From Pedobacter soli (GTDB lineage Bacteria; Bacteroidota; Bacteroidia; Sphingobacteriales; Sphingobacteriaceae), in the NCBI RefSeq assembly GCF_900101435.1, contig NZ_FMZH01000001.1, forward strand, positions 124,001 through 188,000: DNA of 64,000 nucleotides, given 5' to 3'. Positions 27,267 through 35,182 of this stretch are shown in pieces; within the stretch, counting starts at the first letter, position 1; every line of letters starts with the position of its first letter. Under the pieces are notes generated by a model that was given only the letters and a program-made list of their open reading frames with translations, searched no databases and was not told the DNA's origin. The translations under genes were made by a program, and so were the position numbers.

Positions 27267-28412
27267 ATGCAGAATTGCTTTAAATTATCATTGATCGCTT
27301 TAACTTTAGTCTCTTTTAACGCTGCAGCTCAAAAAAGCCAAATCCTGATTGCAAGAAATTCGGTTGGTAAATTACAAGCTTCAATTGCCAATAAAGAAGA
27401 CCAAAAGAAACAACTGGCAATCATTACCGATGGCTTAAAATCAATCGAATCGGCTGAGAAAGATAATAAAACCAAAAACTGGACAGAAACCTGGTCGATT
27501 AAATCGTACTTAACATCTTACGCAGCAATAATTGATACAGATCAGGGTAATTCGAATAAATATTACGATACAGCCATAGAGGCGGTGGCCAAAGCAAAAT
27601 CGCTTGATCGTTACAATGATAATTCAGGTCTGATTAAAGCATCTGACCACAATATTCTCATCAAAAAACAAGATAAAGCCAACGAAGCTTTTTTTAACAA
27701 CGAATTTAAAGAAGCTTTTGCCGATTTAAAGGAGGTGAGCAATAAATTTCCTGCCGATACCACATTGGCATTAAATACCGCCATCTGCGCCTTAAACATT
27801 CAATCGTACGATGAATCTTTAAATTATTTTAAGCGCGCTAAAGAAAACGGCATTAAAAATCCTTCAGTTTTTCAAAAAATGGCACAAATGTATGTGGTAA
27901 AATCTGATTACGAAACCGCCATTAAAACATTGGAAGAAGGATTGGTATTAAATCCCTTTAACCGTTTTTTAACTAACGATTACATTAATCTTTTACTCGA
28001 TACCGAAAATTACAGCAAAGCCACAGGACTGATTGAGAAAAACCTGCAGGTTGAAAAGGGTAGTAAATTGCTTTATTTTCTTTACGGTTACCTGCAGCAA
28101 GTTGGCGGAAATAACTCTACAGCAATTTTAGCTTATGATAAAGCTTTGGCCACTGATCAGAATTATTTCGATGCTTTGTACCAGCTAAGCCTCGCATATA
28201 TCAATACTGCAAACGAAACGCTTAAAAAGAACGATGCCGATAAAGCCAGCAAATACAATGGTTTAATTAACCGCGCACAGTTTGCTTTACAACGGGCCAA
28301 CGAAATTAATCCGAACGATAAAAAAACTGTTCAGCTGTTGCTCGATATTTACACCCGTAAAAAAGCTACAGACAAAGTTCAGGAGCTTAGCCGCAAGCTT
28401 CAGGAATTATAA
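27267..28412 (+). CDS. Secreted TPR-repeat protein (paralogue B)
   Basis: This 381-residue protein starts with a signal peptide (LSLIALTLVSFNAAAQ) and shares with its upstream neighbour the order of an N-terminal helical part (WTETWSIKSYLTSYAA against PEAWSYRALFASSAA) and TPR units. Repeats are evident in FFNNEFKEAFADLKEVSN, ALNIQSYDESLNYFKRA and SDYETAIKTLEEGLVLNP. It is separated from paralogue A by a terminator, so it has its own promoter. A periplasmic scaffold role is likely. The function is unknown. Confidence 0.8.
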   Translation: MQNCFKLSLIALTLVSFNAAAQKSQILIARNSVGKLQASIANKEDQKKQLAIITDGLKSIESAEKDNKTKNWTETWSIKSYLTSYAAIIDTDQGNSNKYYDTAIEAVAKAKSLDRYNDNSGLIKASDHNILIKKQDKANEAFFNNEFKEAFADLKEVSNKFPADTTLALNTAICALNIQSYDESLNYFKRAKENGIKNPSVFQKMAQMYVVKSDYETAIKTLEEGLVLNPFNRFLTNDYINLLLDTENYSKATGLIEKNLQVEKGSKLLYFLYGYLQQVGGNNSTAILAYDKALATDQNYFDALYQLSLAYINTANETLKKNDADKASKYNGLINRAQFALQRANEINPNDKKTVQLLLDIYTRKKATDKVQELSRKLQEL

Positions 28413-28627
28413 GCTGCGATATTGATCTGATTCATTATACGTTTTTCTAACTGATTTTTGAGCCGATTACAGCGGGTAGGTTAGTATTAATAAAATACAA
28501 CTTAACATAATATTAATTATAAGACTAAAACATTATTATGGCTTTACAGGCTGTTTGCTGGTTTCATTGTTTAATTTATCAGATTACACTACATTAGCTA
28601 TACAGCATTCGACCAAAACCAAATTTT

Positions 28628-29089
28628 ATGAGCAGCAAACAGGAATTTACTTATCCAAAAATTTATTTGTATCGTCGAATTGTACAGTCAAAATTATTTA
28701 TCGACAGCAATTACGCAAAGCATATCGATTTGGATAATATTTCTGACGAAGCTTTTTTTTCTAAATTTCATTTCATCAGGCTCTTTAAAAATGTTTACGG
28801 AAAAACGCCGCATCAGTATTTAAAAGCCGTCCGCATTGAGAATGCCAAGAAATTGCTCAAAGACGGTGAATCTGTATCGGAAGTTTGTTTTTTAGTGGGT
28901 TTTGATAGTTTAAGTTCGTTTAGCGGTTTATTTAAGCGCATGGTTGGCCAGTCGGCATCAACATATGCAGCGATACACAAACAAAACAAAGCTTTAGCTG
29001 CTAAAACACCATTAGCTTTTATACCAGGTTGTTACGCTTACCAGCATGGGTGGTCTGAAAATAGCAATTTTGAAGAAACCGACCTTTAA
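28628..29089 (+). CDS. Small AraC-family transcriptional regulator
   Basis: This 153-residue protein consists of little more than the AraC DNA-binding domain. It has two helix-turn-helix units, with the second containing VSEVCFLVGFDSLSSFSGLFKRMVG, and KTPHQYLKAVRIENAKKLL between them. No ligand-binding N-terminal domain is present. It probably regulates the VOC and DUF1569 genes that follow on the same strand with short gaps. The spacer before it (about 215 bases) shows no gene and no clear promoter. Confidence 0.88.
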   Translation: MSSKQEFTYPKIYLYRRIVQSKLFIDSNYAKHIDLDNISDEAFFSKFHFIRLFKNVYGKTPHQYLKAVRIENAKKLLKDGESVSEVCFLVGFDSLSSFSGLFKRMVGQSASTYAAIHKQNKALAAKTPLAFIPGCYAYQHGWSENSNFEETDL

Positions 29090-29134
29090 AATGACGGTTA
29101 TCTTTATCTAACATTAAACTTAAAACGAAAGACA

Positions 29135-29569
29135 ATGATTACCAAAATGACCGTTACCAATATCCATGTAATTGACCAGGATAGCGCCTACGATTTTTAC
29201 GTTAATAAATTAGGTTTCAATCTTGTTGATGATATTCCAATGGGCCCCGATACCAGATGGCTTACCGTCTCCCCTCCTGATCAGCCTGATTTGCAACTTG
29301 TGCTGTTTCCGGTGAAAGTGAGTAAAATGTTCCCAAAAGAAACCGCTGAAACCTTGATTTCGCTGATTAAACAAGGGATTTTCGGCTGTGGAGTGCTTAC
29401 TTGCAATGACATTTTTGCCACTTACGAAGAGCTTGTTGCCAAAGGCGTCGAATTTATAAAACCGCCAACCAAAGAGTTTTATGGTACTGAAGCCTTGTTT
29501 AAAGACGATTCTGGTAATTACTTTTCGCTACAACCCTTAAATAACTTCGGCAATGAAAACAATATTTGA
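29135..29569 (+). CDS. VOC (glyoxalase/bleomycin-resistance) family protein
   Basis: This 144-residue protein has two beta-alpha-beta-beta-beta units. It starts TNIHVIDQDSAYDFYVNKLGF and ends DSGNYFSLQPL, typical of VOC metalloproteins. Members are isomerases, dioxygenases or drug-binding proteins. The metal ligands cannot be assigned with confidence beyond H11 and a late glutamine or glutamate. It overlaps the next gene by 17 bases. With the AraC regulator before it, it may form a small stress- or toxin-responsive unit. Confidence 0.82.
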   Translation: MITKMTVTNIHVIDQDSAYDFYVNKLGFNLVDDIPMGPDTRWLTVSPPDQPDLQLVLFPVKVSKMFPKETAETLISLIKQGIFGCGVLTCNDIFATYEELVAKGVEFIKPPTKEFYGTEALFKDDSGNYFSLQPLNNFGNENNI

Positions 29570-30014
29570 TCAAACGGTAAGAAATGAGCTTACTAACCGA
29601 ATCGGTAAATTATCGCCAGAAAGTAAGGCTGAATGGGGAAAAATGAATGTTTACCAGATGACCAAACATTGTAATCGTTGGAATAACTGGGTTTTAGGAA
29701 AAGAAGATTATGCGGATTATGCTTATAAGCAAGATTTTATCGGAAAGATTTTTGGTAAATGGGCTTTAAAAAGTAATACCAAAAATGATAAACCAATTGG
29801 AAAAAATATGCCTGCCGGGAAAGCTTTTACCATTAAAGAAATTGAAGGTGATGTAGAAGCTCAGAAAATAAAGTGGATACAACTGATAGCTGACTACGAA
29901 TACTTTTCAAACCCTGGTTTTGTACACGATTTTTTCGGTAAAATGTCTAAAACGCAAATTGGTACTTTTGCCTACAAGCATTTCGATCATCACCTAAGGC
30001 AATTTGGCGTATAA
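29553..30014 (+). CDS. DUF1569 (DinB-like fold) protein
   Basis: This 153-residue protein includes MNVYQMTKHCNRWNNWVLG near the start and TFAYKHFDHHLRQFG at the end. The spaced histidines H36, H145 and H146 suit the metal site of DinB-like four-helix proteins, and the sequence resembles DUF1569. It is translationally coupled to the VOC gene. Function is not known. A thiol-transfer or detoxification role by analogy with DinB-fold enzymes is only a guess. Confidence 0.7.
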   Translation: MKTIFDQTVRNELTNRIGKLSPESKAEWGKMNVYQMTKHCNRWNNWVLGKEDYADYAYKQDFIGKIFGKWALKSNTKNDKPIGKNMPAGKAFTIKEIEGDVEAQKIKWIQLIADYEYFSNPGFVHDFFGKMSKTQIGTFAYKHFDHHLRQFGV

Positions 30015-30050
30015 ATAAAAACAATTGTAATTACCGCTTGTATTTTTAGC

Positions 30051-30749
30051 ATGTACGATCATTATAGTTTTCAGGATGCCACTGCCTACCAGATTGAACT
30101 GGCCAAACAACTCAGGTTTGAGCAGATTGATCAGATTGAAACCATTGCCGGTGCCGATATTTCATTTAATAAATACAGTACAACCATGTACGCTACCATT
30201 GTAATGCTCACATATCCGACAATGGTTTTAAAATCCTTCGCATTAGCTAGTTACGAAACTAATTTTCCGTACAAGCCCGGTTTTTTAGGTTTTAAAGAAG
30301 TGCCGGCCTTGTTGAAAGTTTGGGAGCTGATTGAAAACAAACCGAATGTGGTGGTGCTGGATGGCAATGGAATCCTGCACCCAAGACGTATGGGTGTAGC
30401 TTCACATTTTGGTATTTTGGCTAATCAAGCAACTATTGGTTGTGCCAAAAGCCTTTTGTATGGAGACAATCATTTGCCGGCACCACTTAAATTCAGCACC
30501 ACGGAAATTAAAAGCCATGGCGAAACACTCGGTTTTGCACTGCGTACCAAAAATAATTGTGCACCAGTTTATGTATCGGCAGGACATTTAACTACGCAGC
30601 AACAAAGCCTTGAAGTGATAAAAAATTGCATTGGTAACTACCGCATTCCGGAGCCCACACGCCAGGCGCATAACATTGTAAACGATTTTAGAACAGGTAA
30701 ACTTAAAGCTGGTTTTCATGAAGTTTTACCAGATTTGACCCTGTTTTAA
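30051..30749 (+). CDS. nfi: Endonuclease V (deoxyinosine 3'-endonuclease)
   Basis: This 232-residue protein shows the family motifs in order: IAGADISF (metal-binding Asp), PGFLGFKEVPALL (catalytic Glu), VVVLDGNGILHPRRMGVASHFG (second Asp and the conserved loop), and PEPTRQAHN near the end. Nfi cuts the second phosphodiester bond 3' of deoxyinosine in deaminated DNA. It seems to stand alone, ending at a repeat hairpin before the convergent hemF. Complete and normal in length. Confidence 0.94.
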   Translation: MYDHYSFQDATAYQIELAKQLRFEQIDQIETIAGADISFNKYSTTMYATIVMLTYPTMVLKSFALASYETNFPYKPGFLGFKEVPALLKVWELIENKPNVVVLDGNGILHPRRMGVASHFGILANQATIGCAKSLLYGDNHLPAPLKFSTTEIKSHGETLGFALRTKNNCAPVYVSAGHLTTQQQSLEVIKNCIGNYRIPEPTRQAHNIVNDFRTGKLKAGFHEVLPDLTLF

Positions 30750-30754
30750 TGATA

Positions 30755-30805
30755 GAAATCGTCCGCGTTTGTAACGCGGATGACCGAAAGAAGCGATTAT
30801 ATCGC
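30755..30805. repeat. Double stem-loop repeat between nfi and hemF
   Basis: TCCGCGTT-TGT-AACGCGGA and AAGCGAT-TAT-ATCGCTT are two adjacent hairpins. It is the sister of the element at 2452, with a matched change in the first stem. Between convergent genes it could serve as a two-way terminator. Confidence 0.65.
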
Positions 30806-30817
30806 TTATCTATTATA

Positions 30818-31732
30818 CTACACCCAGTTGATTCCTTTTTTCAGCAATTGCAAAGTTTCGTATTCTTCAGTACCAACAGCCGGTTGTACGTTGTAACCCC
30901 AGTTGGCCTGCGGTGGTAAGCTCATTAAAATAGATTCAATACGGCCATTAGTTTCCAGGCCAAATTTTGTTCCTGAATCATAAACGAGGTTAAATTCTAC
31001 ATAACGGCTCCGGCGCTGGTATTGCCATTCTTTATGTTGTTCAGTAAATTCTTTATCGCGATTGCGGTCAATCAGTTCGGTATAAATCGGTAAGAAAGTT
31101 TCGCCAACATTAATCGAGAAATCCAAAATCTGTTCCCAGCTTAAATTGGTATTTTCAGGTTTTAAACGATCGTAAAAAATACCACCAATGCCACGGGTTT
31201 CTTCGCGGTGTTTAATGTAGAAATAATCGTCGGCATGCGTTTTAAACTTTGGATAAAAATCCGGATTAAATTCATCACATGCTTTTTTTAGTTTGTGGTG
31301 AAAAAAACGGGCATCATTTTCAAAAACGTAGTGCGGTGTTAAATCAATTCCGCCACCAAACCAACGTGTAGTTTCGTTTAATTCAAAATAGCGGATATTC
31401 ATGTGAATAATCGGTACCAGCGGATGATTTGGATGGATTACAATAGAAACGCCTGTTGCAAAAAAGTCATCTTCTGTTACGTTGAAAGCTTTTTTAACCG
31501 CCTCAGGTAATTTACCGTGTACAGCCGAAAAATTTACGCCACCTTTTTCAATTATTGCTCCATTTTGCATAATCCGGGTACGTCCGCCTCCCCCACCATT
31601 TCGCTCCCAAAGCTCCTCTTCAAACTTTCCCTTGCCATCGGCAATTTCCAATCCACGGCAAATCTCATCCTGGATTTGCTTATAACGCGCTGCTACTTCT
31701 TCTTTCAACATGATGGCTCTTTCTATTTCCAT
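30818..31732 (-). CDS. hemF: Oxygen-dependent coproporphyrinogen III oxidase
   Basis: This 304-residue enzyme contains GGGGGRTRIMQNG, the VSIVIHPNHPLVPIIHMNIRYFE segment and WWFGGGIDLTP-like TRWFGGGIDLTPHYV. It also has RRSRYVEFNLVYDSGTKFGL, all diagnostic of HemF. It decarboxylates coproporphyrinogen III to protoporphyrinogen IX with oxygen, so aerobic heme synthesis is implied. A TAAATTTG box at 31734-31741 fits a -7 promoter element but sits right at the annotated start, so Met8 (MLKEEVAAR) may be the true start. Confidence 0.95.
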   Translation of the reverse strand: MEIERAIMLKEEVAARYKQIQDEICRGLEIADGKGKFEEELWERNGGGGGRTRIMQNGAIIEKGGVNFSAVHGKLPEAVKKAFNVTEDDFFATGVSIVIHPNHPLVPIIHMNIRYFELNETTRWFGGGIDLTPHYVFENDARFFHHKLKKACDEFNPDFYPKFKTHADDYFYIKHREETRGIGGIFYDRLKPENTNLSWEQILDFSINVGETFLPIYTELIDRNRDKEFTEQHKEWQYQRRSRYVEFNLVYDSGTKFGLETNGRIESILMSLPPQANWGYNVQPAVGTEEYETLQLLKKGINWV

Positions 31733-31831
31733 ACAAATTTAAGGCTATTCAAATAGCTCTGCTGATTTATGTTTAGATAGTACATTTTATTGACATTGAC
31801 TGATGAAACCCAGCCGAATTTATTGTGGTAA

Positions 31832-33064
31832 TTATTGCTCCAGATAGTTCAGGTCTTTATTAAAACTTTCTTTTAAAGAAGCTACAGAAAGCATAGCAAT
31901 AATAGTTAATATACCCATTACAATAAAGGCTGCAGAAACAATATCGTAGCGGTGCACAAACAACTCGAATACAAAGGTTATCGGAATTAAAGCGCCGCGT
32001 ACAAAGTTAGGCGCAGTTGTAGTAACAGTTGAACGGATATTGGTACCAAACTGCTCGGCCGCGATAGTTACAAAGGTGGCCCAATAGCCTACAGCAAATC
32101 CCATAAACAAACAAATAAGAATAAAATTGCTTTCGGTTAAGCCTGTGCTGGTCAGGTAAATAATTACCGTAATTACCGATAAACCCTGAAAAATAAGCAC
32201 GGTTTTCTTACGCGACCTTAAAACTTGTGCTAAAACGCCGCATACCACATCGCCAATGGCGATACCGAAATAAGTATACATAATCCCCGTACCCGGGTTT
32301 AACAATTCTTTTGCGCCTAAAGCTTTACCTATTTCAGGCGATTGCGTAACCAGAATGCCGACAATAAACCAAAGCGGTAATCCAAGGCAAATACAAGCCA
32401 GGTATTTTAAAAAGCGTTTGCGATCAGAAAAAAGCATGAAAAAGTTACCTTTTGAGACCGCTTTATCCTGTTCGGCATTTTTAAACATCCCCGATTCGAA
32501 AGTACCTACACGTAAAAGCAACAGCAATAATCCCATTCCGCCCCCTACAAAATAGGAAGTTTGCCAGGTAAAATGTTTGCCAATGGTAGCCGCTGCTGCC
32601 GCTCCCAATAAACCAATACCTGCTACTACCATTGTTCCGTAACCACGTTTTTCTTTGTCCATGGTTTCGGTAACAAGGGTGATTCCTGCACCTAGTTCGC
32701 CTGCCAAACCAATTCCAGCTATAAACCTGATAATGGCATAAGTGTGCACATCGTTAGCGAAACCATTTGCAATGTTCGCGAGTGAATACATTAAAATAGA
32801 GCCGAAAAGTACCTTAATGCGACCAAATTTGTCGCCAATAATGCCCCATAGCAAACCACCCAGCAATAACCCAAACATCTGCATATTGATTACATACTCT
32901 CCTTCCGTACGCATGTGCTCGGCTGAAATACCAATTTCGGTAAAACTTTTAATCCGTACTACCGAAAACAATACGAGGTCATAAATATCAACGAAATAGC
33001 CCAGGGCGGCTACAATGACTAAGAAGGTTACATTACGTTTGTTGGTTTGGGCTTGCTGGTCCAT
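31832..33064 (-). CDS. MFS permease (metabolite:H+ symporter type)
   Basis: This 410-residue protein has about 12 helices. It starts LVIVAALGYFVDIYDLVLFSVV and carries GLLWGIIGDKFGRIKVLFGS, the MFS loop 2-3 motif, and RFIAGIGLAGELGAGITLVTE, a pattern of MHS-type carriers for organic acids or polar metabolites. It is flanked by hemF downstream and a small lipoprotein gene upstream, but a terminator separates it from the latter. No neighbour suggests the substrate. Confidence 0.85.
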   Translation of the reverse strand: MDQQAQTNKRNVTFLVIVAALGYFVDIYDLVLFSVVRIKSFTEIGISAEHMRTEGEYVINMQMFGLLLGGLLWGIIGDKFGRIKVLFGSILMYSLANIANGFANDVHTYAIIRFIAGIGLAGELGAGITLVTETMDKEKRGYGTMVVAGIGLLGAAAAATIGKHFTWQTSYFVGGGMGLLLLLLRVGTFESGMFKNAEQDKAVSKGNFFMLFSDRKRFLKYLACICLGLPLWFIVGILVTQSPEIGKALGAKELLNPGTGIMYTYFGIAIGDVVCGVLAQVLRSRKKTVLIFQGLSVITVIIYLTSTGLTESNFILICLFMGFAVGYWATFVTIAAEQFGTNIRSTVTTTAPNFVRGALIPITFVFELFVHRYDIVSAAFIVMGILTIIAMLSVASLKESFNKDLNYLEQ

Positions 33065-33131
33065 TTAAATATTTGGGTTTAATCGCTGAAAGTACGCATT
33101 AACACAAATAAATTAAAATAGATTTTAAAAT

Positions 33132-33161
33132 AAAAGCCACACCTGGTTTGGTGTGGCTTTT
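33132..33161 (-). terminator. Rho-independent terminator
   Basis: AAAAGCCACACC and GGTGTGGCTTTT form a 12-bp stem with a 6-base loop, 8 bases after the small lipoprotein stop. A T-rich tail is present on the - strand. Confidence 0.88.
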
Positions 33162-33168
33162 AACCTGC

Positions 33169-33363
33169 TTAATGAAGCATTTGTTTTGTGGTATCAGGCA
33201 TTTTTTTGGTCGTGTCGGTCATTTTCTGAGTCGTATCCATCACTTTGGTAGAATCCATCTTGGTACTGTCTGAAGAACCAGCCATATTTTTAGACGAATT
33301 GCATGCTGAAGTGGCTATTATCAAAGAACCAGCAAAAGCAAGACTTAAGATTGTTTTTTTCAT
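33169..33363 (-). CDS. Small lipoprotein with Asp-Thr-Thr-Lys repeats
   Basis: This 64-residue protein has a lipoprotein signal (LAFAGSLIIATSAC) with Cys21 as the lipidated residue. The rest is a low-complexity tail of repeating MDSTK/MDTTQK/TDTTKKM/PDTTKQM units. It would be anchored in a membrane as a short polar, threonine-rich tether. A start, a lipobox and its own terminator argue that it is a real gene. No function is known. Confidence 0.72.
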   Translation of the reverse strand: MKKTILSLAFAGSLIIATSACNSSKNMAGSSDSTKMDSTKVMDTTQKMTDTTKKMPDTTKQMLH

Positions 33364-33480
33364 AGTTTTTATTGTTATCTATCCTTCTAACAACCTTATA
33401 ATCATTTGGTTTTAATTTTCTTCGCTGGTAAATGTATAGTTTTAGGCTAGCCAATTGATTATCAATCGCTAAAACCAAAA

Positions 33481-33789
33481 TTACCCGTGATGTATTTTAA
33501 GCTTATTCAACAATTCTGGCGAAACATTTTCGGCATAAACGCCATAGCCATCTACCAAAACACCTTTTAAATTTCCGGCATTCGATGAAATGGCATACAC
33601 TACCGAACTATCAGCCGGATCGGTCATACCTTCAAAACGGTAAACCTCCTCAATTTCAAACTCCTCTGGTCTCAGGAACAGATTGATCGGTTTGCACTCC
33701 AATCCAACAGCTGTTAAATTAAAATCCAGGTTATAGCCCCGGTGGTCTAAGTCGCTTAAAGCGGCGGTAATGGTGTCGTATACATGCAT
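33481..33789 (-). CDS. Conserved small protein of unknown function
   Basis: This 102-residue protein (MHVYDTITAALSDLDHRGYN, then EEFEIEEVYRFEG and VLVDGYGVYAENVS) looks like a family often labelled phosphoribosylpyrophosphate synthetase in Bacteroidota. It has no PRPP-synthetase motif and is far too short, so that label should not be trusted. It is cytoplasmic and acidic. It lies divergent to the DUF4442 gene with an 80-base gap. Confidence 0.7.
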   Translation of the reverse strand: MHVYDTITAALSDLDHRGYNLDFNLTAVGLECKPINLFLRPEEFEIEEVYRFEGMTDPADSSVVYAISSNAGNLKGVLVDGYGVYAENVSPELLNKLKIHHG

Positions 33790-33868
33790 AACCTAATTTA
33801 CGGAAATATTACCAAATCAACCACCATAAAACTTTAAAAGGTGCTAAAACTTTCTGATATTAGTAAGT

Positions 33869-34354
33869 ATGATTATTTCTCAAAACACCCTTAAATGGGT
33901 AATGCGCTTTTACCCTCCCTTGTTTTTTCAGCGCATTTGGGTTCAGAAATTTGAAAATGACTTTAGAAGCTGTACGGTTAAAGTGAGCAAAAGTTTCCTG
34001 AATAAGAACTACAATGGCTCTATTTTCGGCGGCACAATTTATGCCGCAACCGATCCTTTTTATGCTTTATTATTTGATCAGTTAATGCAGCGTGAAGGCT
34101 TTAAAGTGCGTGTATGGCTTAAAAGCGCCTCTATACAATATTTAAAACCGGGGCGTTCGGCTTTATATTTTACCATTACCATAACCGACGAAATGCTTGC
34201 AGAAGCCACGCATGCCTTAAAAACCGCTGGAAAGTTTGTAAAAGCTTACCCCATGGAAATTACCAATAAAAACGGCGAACTGTGTGCTACTGTAATGAAT
34301 GAAGTATATGTAAGAAACCTGCACCAGGGCGAAACGCCTCGTGTTGCCTATTAA
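33869..34354 (+). CDS. DUF4442 hotdog-fold protein (thioesterase-like)
   Basis: This 161-residue protein has a hotdog core with NYNGSIFGGTIYAATDPFYALL, where thioesterases of the PaaI type keep their active-site helix, followed by the strands VWLKSASIQYLKPG and ALYFTITITDE. It matches DUF4442. It may hydrolyse or bind acyl-CoA, but no partner supports this. Eleven bases separate it from the next gene, so they are likely co-transcribed. Confidence 0.75.
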   Translation: MIISQNTLKWVMRFYPPLFFQRIWVQKFENDFRSCTVKVSKSFLNKNYNGSIFGGTIYAATDPFYALLFDQLMQREGFKVRVWLKSASIQYLKPGRSALYFTITITDEMLAEATHALKTAGKFVKAYPMEITNKNGELCATVMNEVYVRNLHQGETPRVAY

Positions 34355-34364
34355 TTTTTAGCTT

Positions 34365-34994
34365 ATGCCGAGTATCAAGAGTTTAATTATGCAGGGCGAA
34401 GGTGTTATGCTCGATTTTAAAAAAACCATTAACAATACCGGAAAAATTGCCAAAAGCCTGGTAGCCTTTGCCAATAATAAAGGTGGCAAATTACTGGTTG
34501 GCGTGGCCGACGATGGTTCGATTAAAGGTGTAAAATCGGAAGAGGAAGAAAAATACATGATCCTTACTTCGGCACACCAATTTTGTAAACCCGCTATCGA
34601 GCCTGATTTTGAAGAAATTTACGTAGACGATAAACTGGTACTGGTGGTAGATATCCCCGAAAGCGATACCAAGCCGCACTATGCACTTGATGACCAGGGA
34701 AAATGGTGGGCCTATATCCGTATTGATGATAAAAGCGTATTGGCCAGTAAAATTATTGTAGAAGTACTGAAAAACGATTACAAAGATAAAGGTGTACTGA
34801 TTTCGTATTCGGATAATGAGAAAAAACTGCTCCAATACCTGGATGAAAACGAAAGGATAACACTCAAGGAGTTCAGTAAATTACTACGCAGCTCTTACCG
34901 GAAAGCCCAAAAGATACTGGTTAATTTAATTCTGACGAATGTAATCAAATCGCACACCACCGAGCGGGAGGAGTATTTTACAGCGGTAAGGTAG
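34365..34994 (+). CDS. AlbA_2/Schlafen-type domain protein with C-terminal winged helix
   Basis: This 209-residue protein opens with EGVMLDFKKTINNTGKIAKSLVAFANNKGGKLLVGVADDGSIKGV. This is the divergent AAA-4/AlbA_2 domain with its glycine-rich loop, here with F in place of the common E-x-K. The C-terminal 60 residues (LQYLDENERITLKEFSKLLRSS) form a helix-turn-helix. Proteins of this type are usually DNA- or RNA-binding regulators. It follows the DUF4442 gene closely. Target unknown. Confidence 0.78.
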   Translation: MPSIKSLIMQGEGVMLDFKKTINNTGKIAKSLVAFANNKGGKLLVGVADDGSIKGVKSEEEEKYMILTSAHQFCKPAIEPDFEEIYVDDKLVLVVDIPESDTKPHYALDDQGKWWAYIRIDDKSVLASKIIVEVLKNDYKDKGVLISYSDNEKKLLQYLDENERITLKEFSKLLRSSYRKAQKILVNLILTNVIKSHTTEREEYFTAVR

Positions 34995-35037
34995 AAAGAC
35001 AAAACCCGTGATTTATCCATTCCGCTTCTTCCGGGAT

Positions 35038-35106
35038 CGTCACCCTGAACTTGTTTCAGGGTCTCTATAAAAAAACAAGAGATGCTGAAACAAGTTCAGC
35101 ATGACG
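35038..35106. repeat. Paired CCTGAA/GCTGAA palindromic repeat
   Basis: CGTCACCCTGAACTTGTTTC on the left and GCTGAAACAAGTTCAGCATG on the right are another copy of the 13938 family, in the gap before the MATE gene. Confidence 0.8.
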
Positions 35107-35182
35107 ACCGTGATCAAAGATGCCGTGTTACTTTTCTACACCCCTGTTTTTTGAGGTTTAAAAACCCGACCTTTGTCCACCT

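Noticed and set aside
28555..28737. 60-residue frame overlapping the AraC gene
   Set aside because: It is out of frame with the clear helix-turn-helix coding region and shows no features of its own.
33481..33789. Phosphoribosylpyrophosphate synthetase label for the 102-residue protein
   Set aside because: The protein is about one third of the enzyme's length and lacks the PRPP-binding and ATP-binding motifs.
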